Source: Rhodococcus spelaei
GTDB taxonomy: Bacteria; Actinomycetota; Actinomycetes; Mycobacteriales; Mycobacteriaceae
Direction of reading: 5' to 3'
Length of the DNA stretch: 64,000 bases
Assembly (NCBI RefSeq): GCF_006704125.1
Contig: NZ_VIGH01000007.1
Span: 62,001-126,000 of the forward strand
Below are positions 34,340-46,640 of the stretch, piece after piece; positions within the stretch are counted from its first letter, which is position 1, and each line of letters starts with the position of its first letter. A program made the position numbers and the translations under genes. Under the pieces are notes generated by a model, which saw only the letters and a program-made list of their open reading frames with translations, did no database searches and had not been told where the DNA came from.

Positions 34340-34378
34340 ACCGCCGCCACCGCGCCCGGTGGGCGCGATGACGGCGGT
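34340..34378 (-). terminator. mqo: Terminator of mqo
   Basis: 18-nt arms at 34340-34357 and 34361-34378 pair with two non-standard positions around a GGT loop, 21 bp past the mqo stop and before the riboswitch. Confidence 0.72.
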
Positions 34379-34398
34379 GGTTCGGTGCGTCGAGCGGG

Positions 34399-35940
34399 TC
34401 AGGCGCTCGCGGCGGCGACGGCGTCGGAGGTGTCGAGCTGCAGCACACGGTTCGACCAGTCCCACACCTCCCGGAACAGCGACTCGTTGTCGGAGAGCTT
34501 GACCCCGAGCGAGGGCACCATCTGCTTGAGCTGCGGCTCCCACGCCTTGTACTGGTCGCCGAAGCAGCGCTGCAGGACGTCGAGCATCGCGGGGACAGCG
34601 GTCGAGGCACCCGGGGAGGCGCCGAGCAGGCCGGCGATGCTGCCGTCGGCGGCGCTGACCACCGCGGTACCGAACTCGAGTACGCCGCCCTTGCCCTTGG
34701 CCCGGCGGATCACCTGGACACGCTGGCCGGCGGTGATGAGCTCCCAGTCCTTGCCGAGCGCCTCGGGAACGAACTCGCGCAGGGTCTCGATGCGACCAGC
34801 CTCGGACTTCGCCAGCTCACTGACCAGGTACTTCACCAGTCCGAGCTCGGAGACGCCCACGCCGAGCATGGACAGCAGGTTGTTCGGCTTGACCGAACCG
34901 GGCAGGTCGGTGACCCGGCCCTCCTTGAGGAACTTCGGCGACCAGCCGGCGTAGGGGCCGAAGAGCAGTCCGGGCTTGCCGCCGATGACGCGGGTGTCCA
35001 GGTGCGGCACCGACATCGGCGGGGCGCCCACGGCCGCCTTGCCGTACACCTTCGCGCGGTGCTGAGCGATGAGTTCGGGGTTGGTGCAGCGCAGGAACGC
35101 TCCACTGACCGGGAAGCCGCCGAAGCCCTTGGCCTCCGCGATGCCGGACTGCTGCAGCAGGTGCAGCGCACCGCCGCCCGCGCCGACGAACACGAACTTC
35201 GCGTTGACCTTCCTGCGGGCGCCGGTGCGACGGTTGTGCACCTTGAGGTTCCAGGTGCCGTCGGACTGCTTCTTGATCCCGGTGACCTCGTGGCCGAAGT
35301 ACACGAGGCCGCCGGACGCGCCGACGTGGCCCAGCAGCTGCTTGGTGAGCGCGCCGAAGTCGACGTCGGTGCCGCCGTCGGTCCAGTTCAGCGCGACGGG
35401 GTCGGAGAAGTCGCGGCCCTTGGCCATCAGCGGGAGGCGGCGGGCGAACTCGTCCGGTCGCTCGGTGTACTCCATGCCCGCGAACAGCGGGTGGCCGGCG
35501 AGGGCGTCGTAACGCGCCCGCAGGTACTTCACGCTGTCCGCGCCGTGCACGAAGCTCACGTGCGGGATCGGGTTGATGAACTCGCGGGGCTCGGTGAGGA
35601 TCCCCTTCTCGACCGCGTGCGCCCAGAACTGCCGCGAGACCTGGAACTGCTCGTTGACATTGACCGCCTTGGCGATGTCGACGGAGCCGTCGGCGTTCTC
35701 CGGGGTGTAGTTGAGCTCACACAGTGCCGAGTGTCCGGTTCCCGCGTTGTTCCACGGGTCACTGCTCTCCGCAGCGGCGGCGTCGAGCCGCTCGAACACG
35801 CTGATCGACCAGTCCGGCTGCAGCTGACGAAGGAGGGCGCCGAGAGTAGCGCTCATGATGCCTGCACCGACGAGCACTACATCGGTCTTGGTCTGTACCG
35901 CGTTGTTGTCTGACACTGGAGAATCGACTTCCTTGTCCAT
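34399..35940 (-). CDS. mqo: Malate:quinone oxidoreductase
   Basis: 513-residue FAD-dependent membrane-associated enzyme that oxidises malate to oxaloacetate and passes electrons to menaquinone. It has the N-terminal dinucleotide motif [19 protein letters not shown], the family segments [20 protein letters not shown] and [17 protein letters not shown], and a late [16 protein letters not shown]. The ATG at 35940 adds eight residues. A GTG at 35916 with AAGGAAG upstream is also a good start. It is divergent from a hydrolase gene across 119 bp in which I see no clear operator. Confidence 0.95.
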   Translation of the reverse strand: MDKEVDSPVSDNNAVQTKTDVVLVGAGIMSATLGALLRQLQPDWSISVFERLDAAAAESSDPWNNAGTGHSALCELNYTPENADGSVDIAKAVNVNEQFQVSRQFWAHAVEKGILTEPREFINPIPHVSFVHGADSVKYLRARYDALAGHPLFAGMEYTERPDEFARRLPLMAKGRDFSDPVALNWTDGGTDVDFGALTKQLLGHVGASGGLVYFGHEVTGIKKQSDGTWNLKVHNRRTGARRKVNAKFVFVGAGGGALHLLQQSGIAEAKGFGGFPVSGAFLRCTNPELIAQHRAKVYGKAAVGAPPMSVPHLDTRVIGGKPGLLFGPYAGWSPKFLKEGRVTDLPGSVKPNNLLSMLGVGVSELGLVKYLVSELAKSEAGRIETLREFVPEALGKDWELITAGQRVQVIRRAKGKGGVLEFGTAVVSAADGSIAGLLGASPGASTAVPAMLDVLQRCFGDQYKAWEPQLKQMVPSLGVKLSDNESLFREVWDWSNRVLQLDTSDAVAAASA

Positions 35941-36059
35941 TGGCAGTGGGCAGTCACACCGACTGCAGCCGACAGGTTACCCGTGCGTATAAGCGGCGTT
36001 AACCTCACCCAATTGTGCCCCTCTGCGGAGGGGTATCCCGCACATTACTGTTGTGATCT

Positions 36060-37142
36060 GTGACTACCTGGGCACCGGACCTCCTCGGCACCGGATATCA
36101 GCAGCTGACGATCCCTCTCGGGGCCGATCCGGACGGCGAGGGCACGGTGGAAGCGACCCTGGTTCGCTACCGACCGGAGGGTGCCGCACGCACCCGCCAC
36201 GCCGTGCTCTACGTGCACGGATTCACCGACTACTTCTTCCAGAAGCATCTCGCGGAGCACTTCCACGAGCAGGGCTACGCCTTCTATGCACTGGACCTGC
36301 GCAAGTGCGGCAGATCACTGCGGGCAGGCCAGACACCGCACTTCGTGACCGATCTCTCGTTCTACGACGAGGAACTCGGCCGGGCGCTGGCGCTCGTCCG
36401 TGAGGACCTGGACGGCCGTTCGAGTGGAGCCGGCGGAACGAGCATCGACTCGAGTGGAGCCGGCGGAACGAGCATCGACTCGAGTGGAGCCGGCGGAACG
36501 AGTGGAAGCTCAGTGCTGCTCACTGCGCACTCGACGGGCGGGCTGATCCTGCCGCTCTGGCTCGACCGGCTCAACGCGAAGCCCGGCGGCAGTGCGGGGG
36601 CGGGCGTGCGTGGCCTGATCCTCAACAGCCCGTGGTTCGACATGCAGGGACCCTCGCTGGTGCGCAGTGTCGGGACGGTCGCGGTCGACGCGGTCGGCCG
36701 GGTCAAGGACAGGCTGGTGATCAAGCAGCCGCCCACCGATGTGTACGGCCGGACCCTGCACCGCGATCACGGCGGCGAGTGGGACTACGACCTCGACTGG
36801 AAGCCGCTGACCGGCTTCCCGGTCACCTTCGGGTGGCTGCGGGCGGTCCGCCGGGGTCACGCCCGCCTGCACCGCGGTCTCGACGTCGGTGTCCCGTCAC
36901 TGATCCTGCGCTCCAAGGCAACTCACTACTCGAGGCGGTACACCGAGAAGTCCGAGGTGGCCGACCTGATCCTCGACGTGAAGCAGATCGCGCGATGGGC
37001 GGGGTGCTTGGGTGATCGCACGACCATCGTTCCGATCGAGGGGGCACGGCACGACGTGTTCCTGTCCCGTGAGGTTCCACGCAAGCAGGCTTTCGACGAG
37101 GTGGACCAGTGGCTGGGCTGGCTGAATGGACAGGGCGCATGA
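36060..37142 (+). CDS. Alpha/beta hydrolase with an internal repeat
   Basis: 360-residue serine hydrolase of the lysophospholipase-like group. It has [11 protein letters not shown] (oxyanion region), the nucleophile elbow TAHSTGG, and a C-terminal His in [10 protein letters not shown]. At residues 121-147 there is a 2.7-copy repeat [10 protein letters not shown], from a 30-bp DNA repeat, inserted before the elbow strand and probably forming a flexible surface loop. The GTG start at 36060 is the only sensible start. Its stop overlaps the mtr start (ATGA), and this pair is also adjacent in mycobacteria (Rv2854-Rv2855). Confidence 0.88.
   Translation: MTTWAPDLLGTGYQQLTIPLGADPDGEGTVEATLVRYRPEGAARTRHAVLYVHGFTDYFFQKHLAEHFHEQGYAFYALDLRKCGRSLRAGQTPHFVTDLSFYDEELGRALALVREDLDGRSSGAGGTSIDSSGAGGTSIDSSGAGGTSGSSVLLTAHSTGGLILPLWLDRLNAKPGGSAGAGVRGLILNSPWFDMQGPSLVRSVGTVAVDAVGRVKDRLVIKQPPTDVYGRTLHRDHGGEWDYDLDWKPLTGFPVTFGWLRAVRRGHARLHRGLDVGVPSLILRSKATHYSRRYTEKSEVADLILDVKQIARWAGCLGDRTTIVPIEGARHDVFLSREVPRKQAFDEVDQWLGWLNGQGA
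36421..36502. repeat. 30-bp in-frame tandem repeat, 2.7 units
   Basis: The unit starts CGAGTGGAGCCGGCGGAACG; copies at 36421-36450 and 36451-36480 are identical, with 22 bp of a third at 36481-36502. It is inside the hydrolase gene and keeps the frame. Confidence 0.95.
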
Positions 37143-38509
37143 ACAACTACGATCTCGCGATCATCGGATCCGGTTCGGGCAACACGATTCTCGACGACCG
37201 GTTCGCGGACAAGCGGGTGGCGATCCTCGAGGGTGGGACCTTCGGCGGCACCTGCCTGAACGTCGGGTGCATCCCGACCAAGATGTTCGTCTACGCGGCG
37301 GAGGTCGCGAGGGCGATCCAGCACGCGAGCCGGTACGGCGTCGACGCGCACGTCGAGAAAGTGCGATGGTCGGACATCGTCGACCGGGTCTTCGACCGGA
37401 TCGACCCGATCTCGGCGGGCGGAGAGCGGTACCGGCGCGACGAGAACCCCAACACCACACTGTTTTCCGGCTACGCCTCGTTCGTCGGTCCGCGGGAGAT
37501 CCGAACCGGGACCGGGGAGGTGATCACCGCGGACCAGGTGGTGGTCGCGGCGGGATCGCGCCCGATCATCCCCGACGAGGTCAGTCGCAGCGGCGTCCCG
37601 TACTTCACCAACGACGACATCATGCGACTGCCGGCGCTGCCCGAGCACCTGGTGATCATCGGAAGCGGGTTCATCGCGTCCGAGTTCGCGCACGTCTTCT
37701 CCGCCTTCGGCAGTCGGGTCTCGATCATCGGTCGCGGCGACCGCCTGCTGCGGGACCTCGACGCCGACATCTCGCAGCAGTTCACCGACCTCGCTCGCGG
37801 CAAATGGGATGTGCACCTGGGCAACCGGGTGACCGACGTGAGCGGCGGCCCCGGCGACATCCGGGTCACGCTCGCCGACGGCACGGTGATCGCCGGCGAC
37901 ACGCTGTTGGTGGCGACGGGCCGCACCCCGAACGGCGACCGACTGGGGGCGGCGAGCGCGGGCATCGAGGTGTCCGCCGACGGCAGGGTGGTGGTCGACG
38001 AGTTCCAGCGCACCAGCGCGGAGGGTGTCTTCGCGCTCGGTGACGTCTCCTCGCCGCACCAGCTCAAGCACGTGGCGAATCACGAGGCCCGGGTGGTGCA
38101 GGAGAACCTGCTTCGCGACGCCTGGGGCGAGCGTGAACCACTGGTCCGCACCGATCACCGATTCGTGCCGTCGGCGGTGTTCACCGACCCGCAGATCGCC
38201 TCGGTGGGCATGACCGAGGACCAGGCCCGCGCGCAGGGGCACGACATCACGGTGAAGGTGCAGAAGTTCGCCGACGTCGCCTACGGCTGGGCGATGGAGG
38301 ACGACGAGGGCCTGTGCAAGTTGATCGCCGAACGCGGCACCGGGCGCCTGCTGGGAGCACACATCATCGGCGCGCAGGCCTCCACCCTGATCCAGCCGCT
38401 GATCCAGGCGATGAGCTTCGACCTGTCCGTGCGGGACATGGCCCTCGGCCAGTACTGGATCCACCCCGCCCTGACCGAGGTCGTCGAGAACGCCCTGCTC
38501 GGGCTGTAG
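37139..38509 (+). CDS. mtr: Mycothione reductase
   Basis: 456-residue NADPH-dependent flavoprotein disulfide reductase that reduces oxidised mycothiol. It has the FAD motif [10 protein letters not shown], the redox pair CLNVGC (Cys39, Cys44), the NAD motif [34 protein letters not shown] and the C-terminal catalytic HPALTE (His442/Glu447). The usual third Gly is present in GSGSGN; the GSGSG start is typical of Mtr rather than glutathione reductase. The start overlaps the preceding hydrolase by four bases. Confirms a mycothiol-producing actinobacterium. Confidence 0.95.
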   Translation: MNNYDLAIIGSGSGNTILDDRFADKRVAILEGGTFGGTCLNVGCIPTKMFVYAAEVARAIQHASRYGVDAHVEKVRWSDIVDRVFDRIDPISAGGERYRRDENPNTTLFSGYASFVGPREIRTGTGEVITADQVVVAAGSRPIIPDEVSRSGVPYFTNDDIMRLPALPEHLVIIGSGFIASEFAHVFSAFGSRVSIIGRGDRLLRDLDADISQQFTDLARGKWDVHLGNRVTDVSGGPGDIRVTLADGTVIAGDTLLVATGRTPNGDRLGAASAGIEVSADGRVVVDEFQRTSAEGVFALGDVSSPHQLKHVANHEARVVQENLLRDAWGEREPLVRTDHRFVPSAVFTDPQIASVGMTEDQARAQGHDITVKVQKFADVAYGWAMEDDEGLCKLIAERGTGRLLGAHIIGAQASTLIQPLIQAMSFDLSVRDMALGQYWIHPALTEVVENALLGL

Positions 38510-38524
38510 GCGGCTGCGCCGCCC

Positions 38525-38564
38525 GTGAGTCCTTCCGGCCCCCACAGGCACCAGAAGGACTCAC
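38525..38564. terminator. Bidirectional terminator between mtr and the degenerate hydrolase
   Basis: GTGAGTCCTTC (38525-38535) is perfectly complementary to 38554-38564, with an 18-nt loop that can pair further (CGG/CC). It lies between convergent genes. Confidence 0.75.
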
Positions 38565-38580
38565 AGGCGCGAAGCGCGCA

Positions 38581-39147
38581 TCACCAGGAACTGGTGCGCA
38601 GCACGATCTCCGTGGCCATCTCGGCCGGCGCGGAGGTCGGGACCGAGTCGATGCCGTCGAGCTGGACGACCCGGTAGTCGGAGTACACGCGGCGACCACT
38701 GTTGTCGGCGAACGGCCGGGCCAGTGAGCTGCCGATCAGCAGCGTCGTGGGCATCTCGATCGCCGGGCAGTCGGCCTGCCGGACGGCGCCGTCGAGGTCG
38801 GCCACGGCCGGGTGCGGGCAGTCGGCGACCACCAGGCTGGCGAAGCGCCCGAATGTGCGCGCGGCGAGCAACCAGGCCAGCGCCGCGCCCTCGCGGTTGC
38901 CCGCCAGGTTCACCCAGGGCAGCTTCAGCGCGTCGAGCAGCGCAATCGTCGACGTCACGTCGAGTCCGTCGAGCGTCTCCGGGACGATCGTGCGCAGGTC
39001 GGAGTTGTGCAGCCGCTCGCAGACCGCGTCGAAGATCGACCCGTCCTCTCCTGCCCCGGGCAGCAGCAGCACAGTGTGCTTGCTCTCGGGTCCGTCGACG
39101 CGAACGGTGACGGTGCCGTCCCCTGCGGCCACTTGCCTGGATTCCAT
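38581..39147 (-). CDS. Alpha/beta hydrolase-like protein without a nucleophile serine
   Basis: 188-residue protein with an alpha/beta-hydrolase-like beginning: strand and oxyanion region VLLLPGAGEDGSIFDAVCERL. At the expected nucleophile elbow it reads LAGNREGAALAW, so GxSxG has become GNREG and the nucleophile Ser is absent. The C-terminal part keeps a plausible core (MPTTLLIGSS) but no certain catalytic His. It is therefore probably not a hydrolase and may be a binding or regulatory protein, or a decaying gene. The ATG at 39147 gives a normal start; a longer open frame to 39504 has the composition of an antisense shadow. Confidence 0.65.
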   Translation of the reverse strand: MESRQVAAGDGTVTVRVDGPESKHTVLLLPGAGEDGSIFDAVCERLHNSDLRTIVPETLDGLDVTSTIALLDALKLPWVNLAGNREGAALAWLLAARTFGRFASLVVADCPHPAVADLDGAVRQADCPAIEMPTTLLIGSSLARPFADNSGRRVYSDYRVVQLDGIDSVPTSAPAEMATEIVLRTSSW

Positions 39148-39287
39148 GGCATCGGACGGTACACGCTGCGGCACCCCACGCCGTGACCACTGTTCAGCAC
39201 GGAATGCCGAGATCGCTACCTGACGCATTGACTGACTCCAGAAGACTGCGAAACAATTCGTTGGTGTCCTCGACGTCGAATACGTAG

Positions 39288-41570
<2,283 letters not shown>

Positions 41571-41578
41571 TCCACCGG

Positions 41579-43102
41579 TCAGCCGACGGAGGTCGTGTGC
41601 GCGATCTCCGGAAGCCCCGTCGGCGCCCCCTCGTCGATCAGCGCGGCCACCGCGCCGATGTCGATGTGCCGCTCCACCAGGTCGGCCAGCAGGTCCAGCT
41701 GCGCGTCCCGCTCGGCGGCGACCGAGGTGTCCGGGGCGACCGTGAACGCCCGCCCGGTCGCGGCCGCGACGCGGGTGAGCAGGGACCGCCGGAACTCGTC
41801 GGACTCGAGCAGGCCGTGCCAGTGGGTGCCCAACACCCACCCCCGCAGGCTGCCCTCGGGCTGCCCGTCGTCGCCGCGCAGCAGCGGCGCGTCGCCGTTG
41901 CGCACGACACGCCCGTGGTGGATCTCGTAGCCCGACACCGGAATCGACTCGTGGCGGCCGGTGACCTGACGTAGTACCTTCTCGTCCGCGAACTCGATGT
42001 CCAGGTCGAGCAGGCCCAGCCCGGCCACCGCGCCCGCCCGGGACTCGACCTCATCGACGATGGTCCGGCCGAGCATCTGGTACCCGCCGCAGATGCCGAG
42101 AATCGGGAGCCCGGCCTCGGCGCGGGCGGCGAGCACGTCGGCGATTCCACTCGAGCGCAGCCAGTTCAGGTCCGAGACCGTGGACTTGCTGCCGGGGAGC
42201 ACCACCAGGTCGACATCGGCGAGCCGCGACGGTTCGCTCACCCAGTGCACGGACACGCCGGGTTCGCAGGCCAGCGCCTCGACGTCGGTCGCATTGGACA
42301 CCCGCGGCAGTCGCACCGCGGCAACCCGCAGCCACGCCTCGCCCCTCGGCGCGGCCGGCCTGCCCACGGGAGCGTCGGGCGTGGTGGACAGCGAGTCCTC
42401 GGCGTCGATCCACAGTCCCTCGGCGAACGGCACCACCCCGAGGGTCGGCCGCCCGGTCAGTGCCCGCAACTGGTCGAGTCCGGGTTCGAGCAGTCCCACG
42501 TCGCCGCGAAACTTGTTGACCACGAAGCCCGCGATCAACGCCTGGTCCTCCGGCGACAGCACCGCGACGGTGCCGAACAGGTGAGCCAGCACTCCCCCGC
42601 GGTCGATGTCCCCGACCACGATCACCGGCAGTGCCGCCGCCCGGGCCAGCCCCATGTTCGCCAGATCCGTGGCACGCAGATTGATCTCGGCGGGCGAACC
42701 GGCACCCTCGCAGATCACCACGTCGAATTCGCTTCGCAGGGAGGCCAGTTCGCGGACGACGACCTCGCGCAGCCACTCGCGGTGCTCGATGTAGTCGCGG
42801 GCACCGACCGAGGTCACCGCCCGCCCGCGCACCACCAGTTGCGACGTCCGGTCGCTGCCCGGCTTGAGCAGCACCGGGTTGAACCGGACGCTCGGCTCGA
42901 GGCCGCAGGCCCGCGCCTGCAGCGCCTGTGCGCGCCCGATCTCTCCGCCGTCGAGGGTGACCACGGAGTTGTTGGACATGTTCTGCGCCTTGAACGGCGC
43001 CACCGACACACCCCGTCGGGCCAGCATCCGGCACAGCCCCGCGACGAGGACGCTCTTGCCGGCATCGGAGGTGGTACCGGCGACCAGCAGCGCGCCCTTC
43101 AC
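41579..43102 (-). CDS. cobQ: Cobyric acid synthase
   Basis: 507-residue amidase that amidates the b, d, e and g side chains of adenosyl-cobyrinic acid a,c-diamide. The N-terminal P-loop is [16 protein letters not shown], followed by [21 protein letters not shown] and the amidotransferase domain with [10 protein letters not shown] and the nucleophile Cys in [11 protein letters not shown]. The GTG at 43102 overlaps the map stop by four bases. It is separate from the riboswitch-led cob operon and read with map. It is convergent with katG with only 8 bp between the stops. Confidence 0.95.
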   Translation of the reverse strand: MKGALLVAGTTSDAGKSVLVAGLCRMLARRGVSVAPFKAQNMSNNSVVTLDGGEIGRAQALQARACGLEPSVRFNPVLLKPGSDRTSQLVVRGRAVTSVGARDYIEHREWLREVVVRELASLRSEFDVVICEGAGSPAEINLRATDLANMGLARAAALPVIVVGDIDRGGVLAHLFGTVAVLSPEDQALIAGFVVNKFRGDVGLLEPGLDQLRALTGRPTLGVVPFAEGLWIDAEDSLSTTPDAPVGRPAAPRGEAWLRVAAVRLPRVSNATDVEALACEPGVSVHWVSEPSRLADVDLVVLPGSKSTVSDLNWLRSSGIADVLAARAEAGLPILGICGGYQMLGRTIVDEVESRAGAVAGLGLLDLDIEFADEKVLRQVTGRHESIPVSGYEIHHGRVVRNGDAPLLRGDDGQPEGSLRGWVLGTHWHGLLESDEFRRSLLTRVAAATGRAFTVAPDTSVAAERDAQLDLLADLVERHIDIGAVAALIDEGAPTGLPEIAHTTSVG

Positions 43103-43956
43103 GGGAGGGTGAGGATTTCCGCCCCCGAGTCGGTGACCACGATGGTGTGCTCGAACTGTGCGGTCCACTTGCGGTCCTTGGTGACCACGGTCCAGTTGTC
43201 GTCCCAGATCTCGTAGTCCGGGGTGCCGAGGTTGATCATCGGTTCGATGGTGAACACCATGCCCGGCTCGATGACGGTGTCCACGTTCGGCTGGTCGTAG
43301 TGCAGGATCACCAGGCCGTTGTGGAAGGTCTCGCCGATACCGTGGCCGGTGAAGTCGCGGACGACGCCGTAACCGAACCGGTTGGCGTAGGCCTCGATGA
43401 CCCGGCCGATGACGTTGAGTTCACGGCCCGGCTTGACCGCCTTGATGGCGCGCATGGTGGCTTCACGGGTGCGCTCGACGAGCAGGCGGTTCTCCTCGGA
43501 CACGTCGCCGGCGAGGAAGGTGGCGTTCGTGTCGCCGTGCACGCCGTCGATGTAGGCGGTGACGTCGATGTTGACGATGTCGCCGTCCTGGATCACCGTC
43601 GAGTCCGGGATGCCGTGGCAGATGACCTCGTTCAGCGAGGTGCAGCAGGACTTGGGAAAGTCCTTGTAGCCCAACGTCGACGGGTAGGCGCCGTTGTCGA
43701 TCATGTACTCGTGCGCGATCCGGTCGAGTTCGTCGGTGGTCACGCCCGGCGCGACGGCCTTGCCCGCCTGCGCGAGCGCCTGTGCCGCGATCCTGCTCGC
43801 GAGTCGCATCTTCTCGATGGTCTCCGGGGTCTGCACCCACGGCTCGTGGCCTTCGTTGACGGTGGGCTTCCACGCGTACTCGGGGCGCTCGATCTTCGCG
43901 GGCACGGGCAGGGTCGGCGAGACGGTTCCGGGGACGAGGGGTACGCGCACAGACAT
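43099..43956 (-). CDS. map: Methionine aminopeptidase, type I
   Basis: 285-residue metalloenzyme that removes N-terminal Met from new proteins. The five metal ligands are visible: Asp in NIDVTAYI, Asp in HGDTNATF, His in [10 protein letters not shown], Glu in FTIEPM and Glu in QFEHTIV. The 40-residue N-terminal extension with PEYAWKP is typical of the longer actinobacterial MapB form (M. tuberculosis Rv2861c). The ATG at 43956 is well placed. It overlaps cobQ by four bases. Confidence 0.96.
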   Translation of the reverse strand: MSVRVPLVPGTVSPTLPVPAKIERPEYAWKPTVNEGHEPWVQTPETIEKMRLASRIAAQALAQAGKAVAPGVTTDELDRIAHEYMIDNGAYPSTLGYKDFPKSCCTSLNEVICHGIPDSTVIQDGDIVNIDVTAYIDGVHGDTNATFLAGDVSEENRLLVERTREATMRAIKAVKPGRELNVIGRVIEAYANRFGYGVVRDFTGHGIGETFHNGLVILHYDQPNVDTVIEPGMVFTIEPMINLGTPDYEIWDDNWTVVTKDRKWTAQFEHTIVVTDSGAEILTLP

Positions 43957-43996
43957 GGGTCCAGGTTACGCGGCGCACCGCGCCGGGACGGACGAA

Positions 43997-44028
43997 CCCG
44001 GCGGTCGTCCGCGTGGACGACTGCCGGG
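43997..44028 (-). terminator. Terminator after the MFS gene remnant
   Basis: 14-nt arms at 43997-44010 (CCCGGCGGTCGTCC) and 44015-44028 pair with one mismatch around a 4-nt loop, 19 bp beyond the MFS stop on the minus strand. Confidence 0.7.
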
Positions 44029-44047
44029 CCCGGTCTGTTCGAGTGGA

Positions 44048-45370
44048 TCAGCCTCGCGCCGAGACCAATTCCCCGTCGGTGGCCTGCGGAGCCGAGGCCG
44101 CTCGGCGCGCCGGGATGCACGCGGCGACCGCTGCGGCGACGAGCGCCACACCGCAGCCGATCAGCAGCCCGGTCCGGAAGCCGTCTTCGGTGGGCAGCGT
44201 GTAGTCGCCGACCTGGATGCTCATCTGGGCGAGGACGAGGCCGACGACGGCGGCAGCGACCGAGGTGCCCAGGCTCCGCGAGAGGGTGTTGAAGGCGTTG
44301 GCGGCCGCGGTCTCGGAGTGCGGCACCGCACTCATGATCAGGGCGGGCATCGCGCCGTACGCGAAGCCGGTGCCCGCACCGCAGATGGCGGCGACGATCA
44401 TCAGACCCCAGGCCGAGCCCATCAGCAGCATCGAGGATCCGTAGCCGAGCGCGATGATCAGGGCACCGACGATCAGCGTGATCTTGGGCCCGCGAGCCGA
44501 GGACAACTTGGCGCCGATCGGTGAGATGAGCATCATCACGATGCCACCGGGCGCCATCCACAGGCCCATGACCAGCATCGACTGCCCGAGTCCGAAGCCG
44601 GTGGACTCCGGGAGCTGCAGCAGCTGGGGCAGGATCAGCGACTGCGCGTACATGGCGAAGCCCACGACGAGTCCGGCGACGTTGGTCAGCAGCACCTGCG
44701 GCCGGGCGGTGGTGCGGAGGTCGACCAGCGGATCGCTGGTGCGCAGCTCCCACCAGCCCCATGCGAGCAGGACGACGATCGCGGCGACGAAGAGGCCGAG
44801 GATGGTACCGCTGGTCCAGCCCCAGACTGCGCCCTTGGACACTCCGAGCAGCAGGCACACGAGGCCGACGCCGAGACCGAGAGCACCGACGGGATCGAAC
44901 TTGCCGGCGTCGGAGTCGACCGGGGTGGCGGGCACCATCTTCCAGATCAGCCCGGCGATGACGACGCTGAGAGCGGCGGCACCCCAGAACAGCACTCGCC
45001 AGCTGGTGTTCTGTGTGACCGCCGCGGCGATCGGCAGGCCGAACGCGCCGCCGATTCCCATCGACGCGCTCATCAGGGCGATCGACGAGTTCAACCGCTC
45101 GGCGGGGATCAGGTCACGCATCGCGCTGATACCGATCGGGATCAGGCCCATGCCCATGCCCTGCAACGCGCGCCCGGCGATCATCGGGACCACGGACGTC
45201 GCGACCGCACACAGCACCGAACCCGCGATCAGGGGAACAGTGCAGATCAGCAGCATGCGGCGCTTGCCGTAGATGTCGCCGAGGCGGCCGGTGATCGGGA
45301 CGCACACCGCGCCGGCGACCAGCGTCGCGGTGACGATCCAGGACGCGTTCGACGCGGTGGTGTTCAAGAT
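44048..45370 (-). pseudogene. MFS transporter, 5'-truncated
   Basis: About 440 residues of a DHA2-type transporter. The sequence picks up at LNTTASNASWIVTATLVAGA, which is TM2, followed by motif A GRLGDIYGKRRML. TM1 and the start are missing. Upstream of about 45370 the open frame is only the antisense of a MarR gene (its RCRASNW is the complement of the MarR helix), so it has no plausible start or promoter. The remaining 13 or so helices look intact to the end (IPARRAASAPQ). A deletion that also removed the 5' end of the divergent MarR gene explains the arrangement. An automatic call could extend it falsely to 45883. Confidence 0.7.
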
Positions 45371-45812
45371 GCCCCAGTTGCTCGCCCGACATCTCGCACA
45401 CCCGCGCCGCGGCGAGGGCCACCTCGACGGCAGCGCGTACCTCCTGCTCACCCGCCTCAGCATGGCGGGGCCCATGTCCGTCGGCGAACTCAGTGAGGCC
45501 CTCGGCCTGGACACCTCCACCCTGAGCCGCCAGACCGCGTCGATGCTCAGTTCCGGTCTGGTCCAACGCATCCCGGACCCCGAGGGCGGCATGGCTCGCA
45601 AGTTCCGACTCACCGACGAGGGCCGACGCCGCCTCGACCGCGAGCGGTCGGGCAACGTCAGCGGGCTGGAACTCGTCCTCGAGGAGTGGACACCCGACGA
45701 CCGCGCCGCCTTCGCGGGACTGCTCGAACGCTTCAATCTCGACATAGAGCGCCGCGCCGGGCGCCCGTGGCCGCGCCCCGCCCCGCAGTCGGACGGGACT
45801 CGGACCTCCTGA
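45369..45812 (+). CDS. MarR family regulator, probably 5'-truncated
   Basis: 147 residues from an in-frame ATG: MPQLLARHLAHPRRGEGHLD, then a good winged helix-turn-helix (GPMSVGELSEALGLDTSTLS followed by RQTASMLSSGLVQRIPDPEG) and a wing ending ARKFRLTDEGRRRL. MarR proteins normally have a longer first helix for dimerisation, so about 20 residues appear lost. No ribosome site or promoter precedes the ATG, because the region upstream is the truncated MFS gene in antisense. Such regulators usually control the divergent transporter, which supports a former MarR-MFS pair. Confidence 0.68.
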   Translation: MPQLLARHLAHPRRGEGHLDGSAYLLLTRLSMAGPMSVGELSEALGLDTSTLSRQTASMLSSGLVQRIPDPEGGMARKFRLTDEGRRRLDRERSGNVSGLELVLEEWTPDDRAAFAGLLERFNLDIERRAGRPWPRPAPQSDGTRTS

Positions 45813-45897
45813 CCCGTCGGGCCGGGGGCTCCCGTTGGTCGGCGTAGCGTGGAACACGAGGTAGCGGAAGGAATTCCGCGCACTCGATGGAGGCGCG

Positions 45898-46257
45898 ATG
45901 TCGGACGACGTCGAGAAGCGGTGGAACGATCCGCCGGAGATCCGTCGGGCCACTCGGTACGCGGTCGTGGTGCTCGCCACCGCCCTCGTGGTCATGGCAC
46001 TGGCAGGACTGTGGGCGTACCTCGGCCGCAGCGACTGCACCGACGCCCCGACCGCGGTGTGCGGGACCGCCGACCGCTACGTGCTCGCCATCGCGCCGGC
46101 GGCGGTGCTCATGGTCGGCGGTCTCGGCGCCTTCGTGCACACCTACACGGTGTGGCGGCACGGCGGTACCTGGCCGGCGTGGCAGGGCGCCGGCTGGGCC
46201 CTCATGACGTTCATGTTGATCTATGCCGCGATGGGCTCCGGGCTGCTCGCCGAGTGA
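45898..46257 (+). CDS. Small membrane protein of unknown function
   Basis: 119-residue protein with three predicted membrane helices (about 22-43, 61-81 and 95-115) and a hydrophilic N-terminus SDDVEKRWNDPPEIRRAT. Two Cys lie in the loop after TM1 (DCTDAPTAVCG). I do not recognise the family. The ATG has GGAGG 6 bp upstream. It is convergent with the ChaB-like gene across 16 bp. Confidence 0.75.
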   Translation: MSDDVEKRWNDPPEIRRATRYAVVVLATALVVMALAGLWAYLGRSDCTDAPTAVCGTADRYVLAIAPAAVLMVGGLGAFVHTYTVWRHGGTWPAWQGAGWALMTFMLIYAAMGSGLLAE

Positions 46258-46273
46258 GCCGGCGACACCGCAG

Positions 46274-46465
46274 TCACTCCTGCTTGGGCACCCAGTGGTC
46301 GGTCATCAGGTCGTAGCCCTGTTTGAGTTCCCCGTAGGCCGCCCGCTGGGCTTCCTCACTGTCCCCGAACCGTTTGACCGCGGTGTCGTGCGCCGCCTCG
46401 AAGGCCGCCTGCACCTCCTTCGACGATCGCCGCAATGTCTGTGGGAGCTCGGTCCGATTCACCAC
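46274..46465 (-). CDS. ChaB family protein
   Basis: 63-residue protein with the ChaB domain: LPQTLRRSSKEVQAAFEAAH, then a helix AYGELKQGYDLM and a short basic end. ChaB proteins are small cytosolic factors, once linked to cation transport, with no clear function. The GTG at 46465 follows GAAGGAG, better than an open-frame ATG at 46540; the adjacent GTG at 46462 is also possible. The gap 46466-46640 contains nothing I can assign. Confidence 0.75.
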   Translation of the reverse strand: MVNRTELPQTLRRSSKEVQAAFEAAHDTAVKRFGDSEEAQRAAYGELKQGYDLMTDHWVPKQE

Positions 46466-46640
46466 GCCACTCCTTCGTCCGTCGCCTCTGCGATGTCGCG
46501 TCACTCGATTGTCCGCCCCGCGATGCCGCCGCGGTAGCACCTCGTCCCAAGTTTCCCCCCGCTCCCGCGCGTGGGGTGCGACGCATATGCGTGCACCGGC
46601 AACCCGGCGGCGATCCTGCTACTCGTCGAGCGAGCGGAAT

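Noticed and set aside
45371-45883. Upstream extension of the MFS reading frame to give about 611 residues
   Set aside because: The added residues are the antisense of the MarR gene and contain no membrane helix; they cannot be the natural N-terminus.
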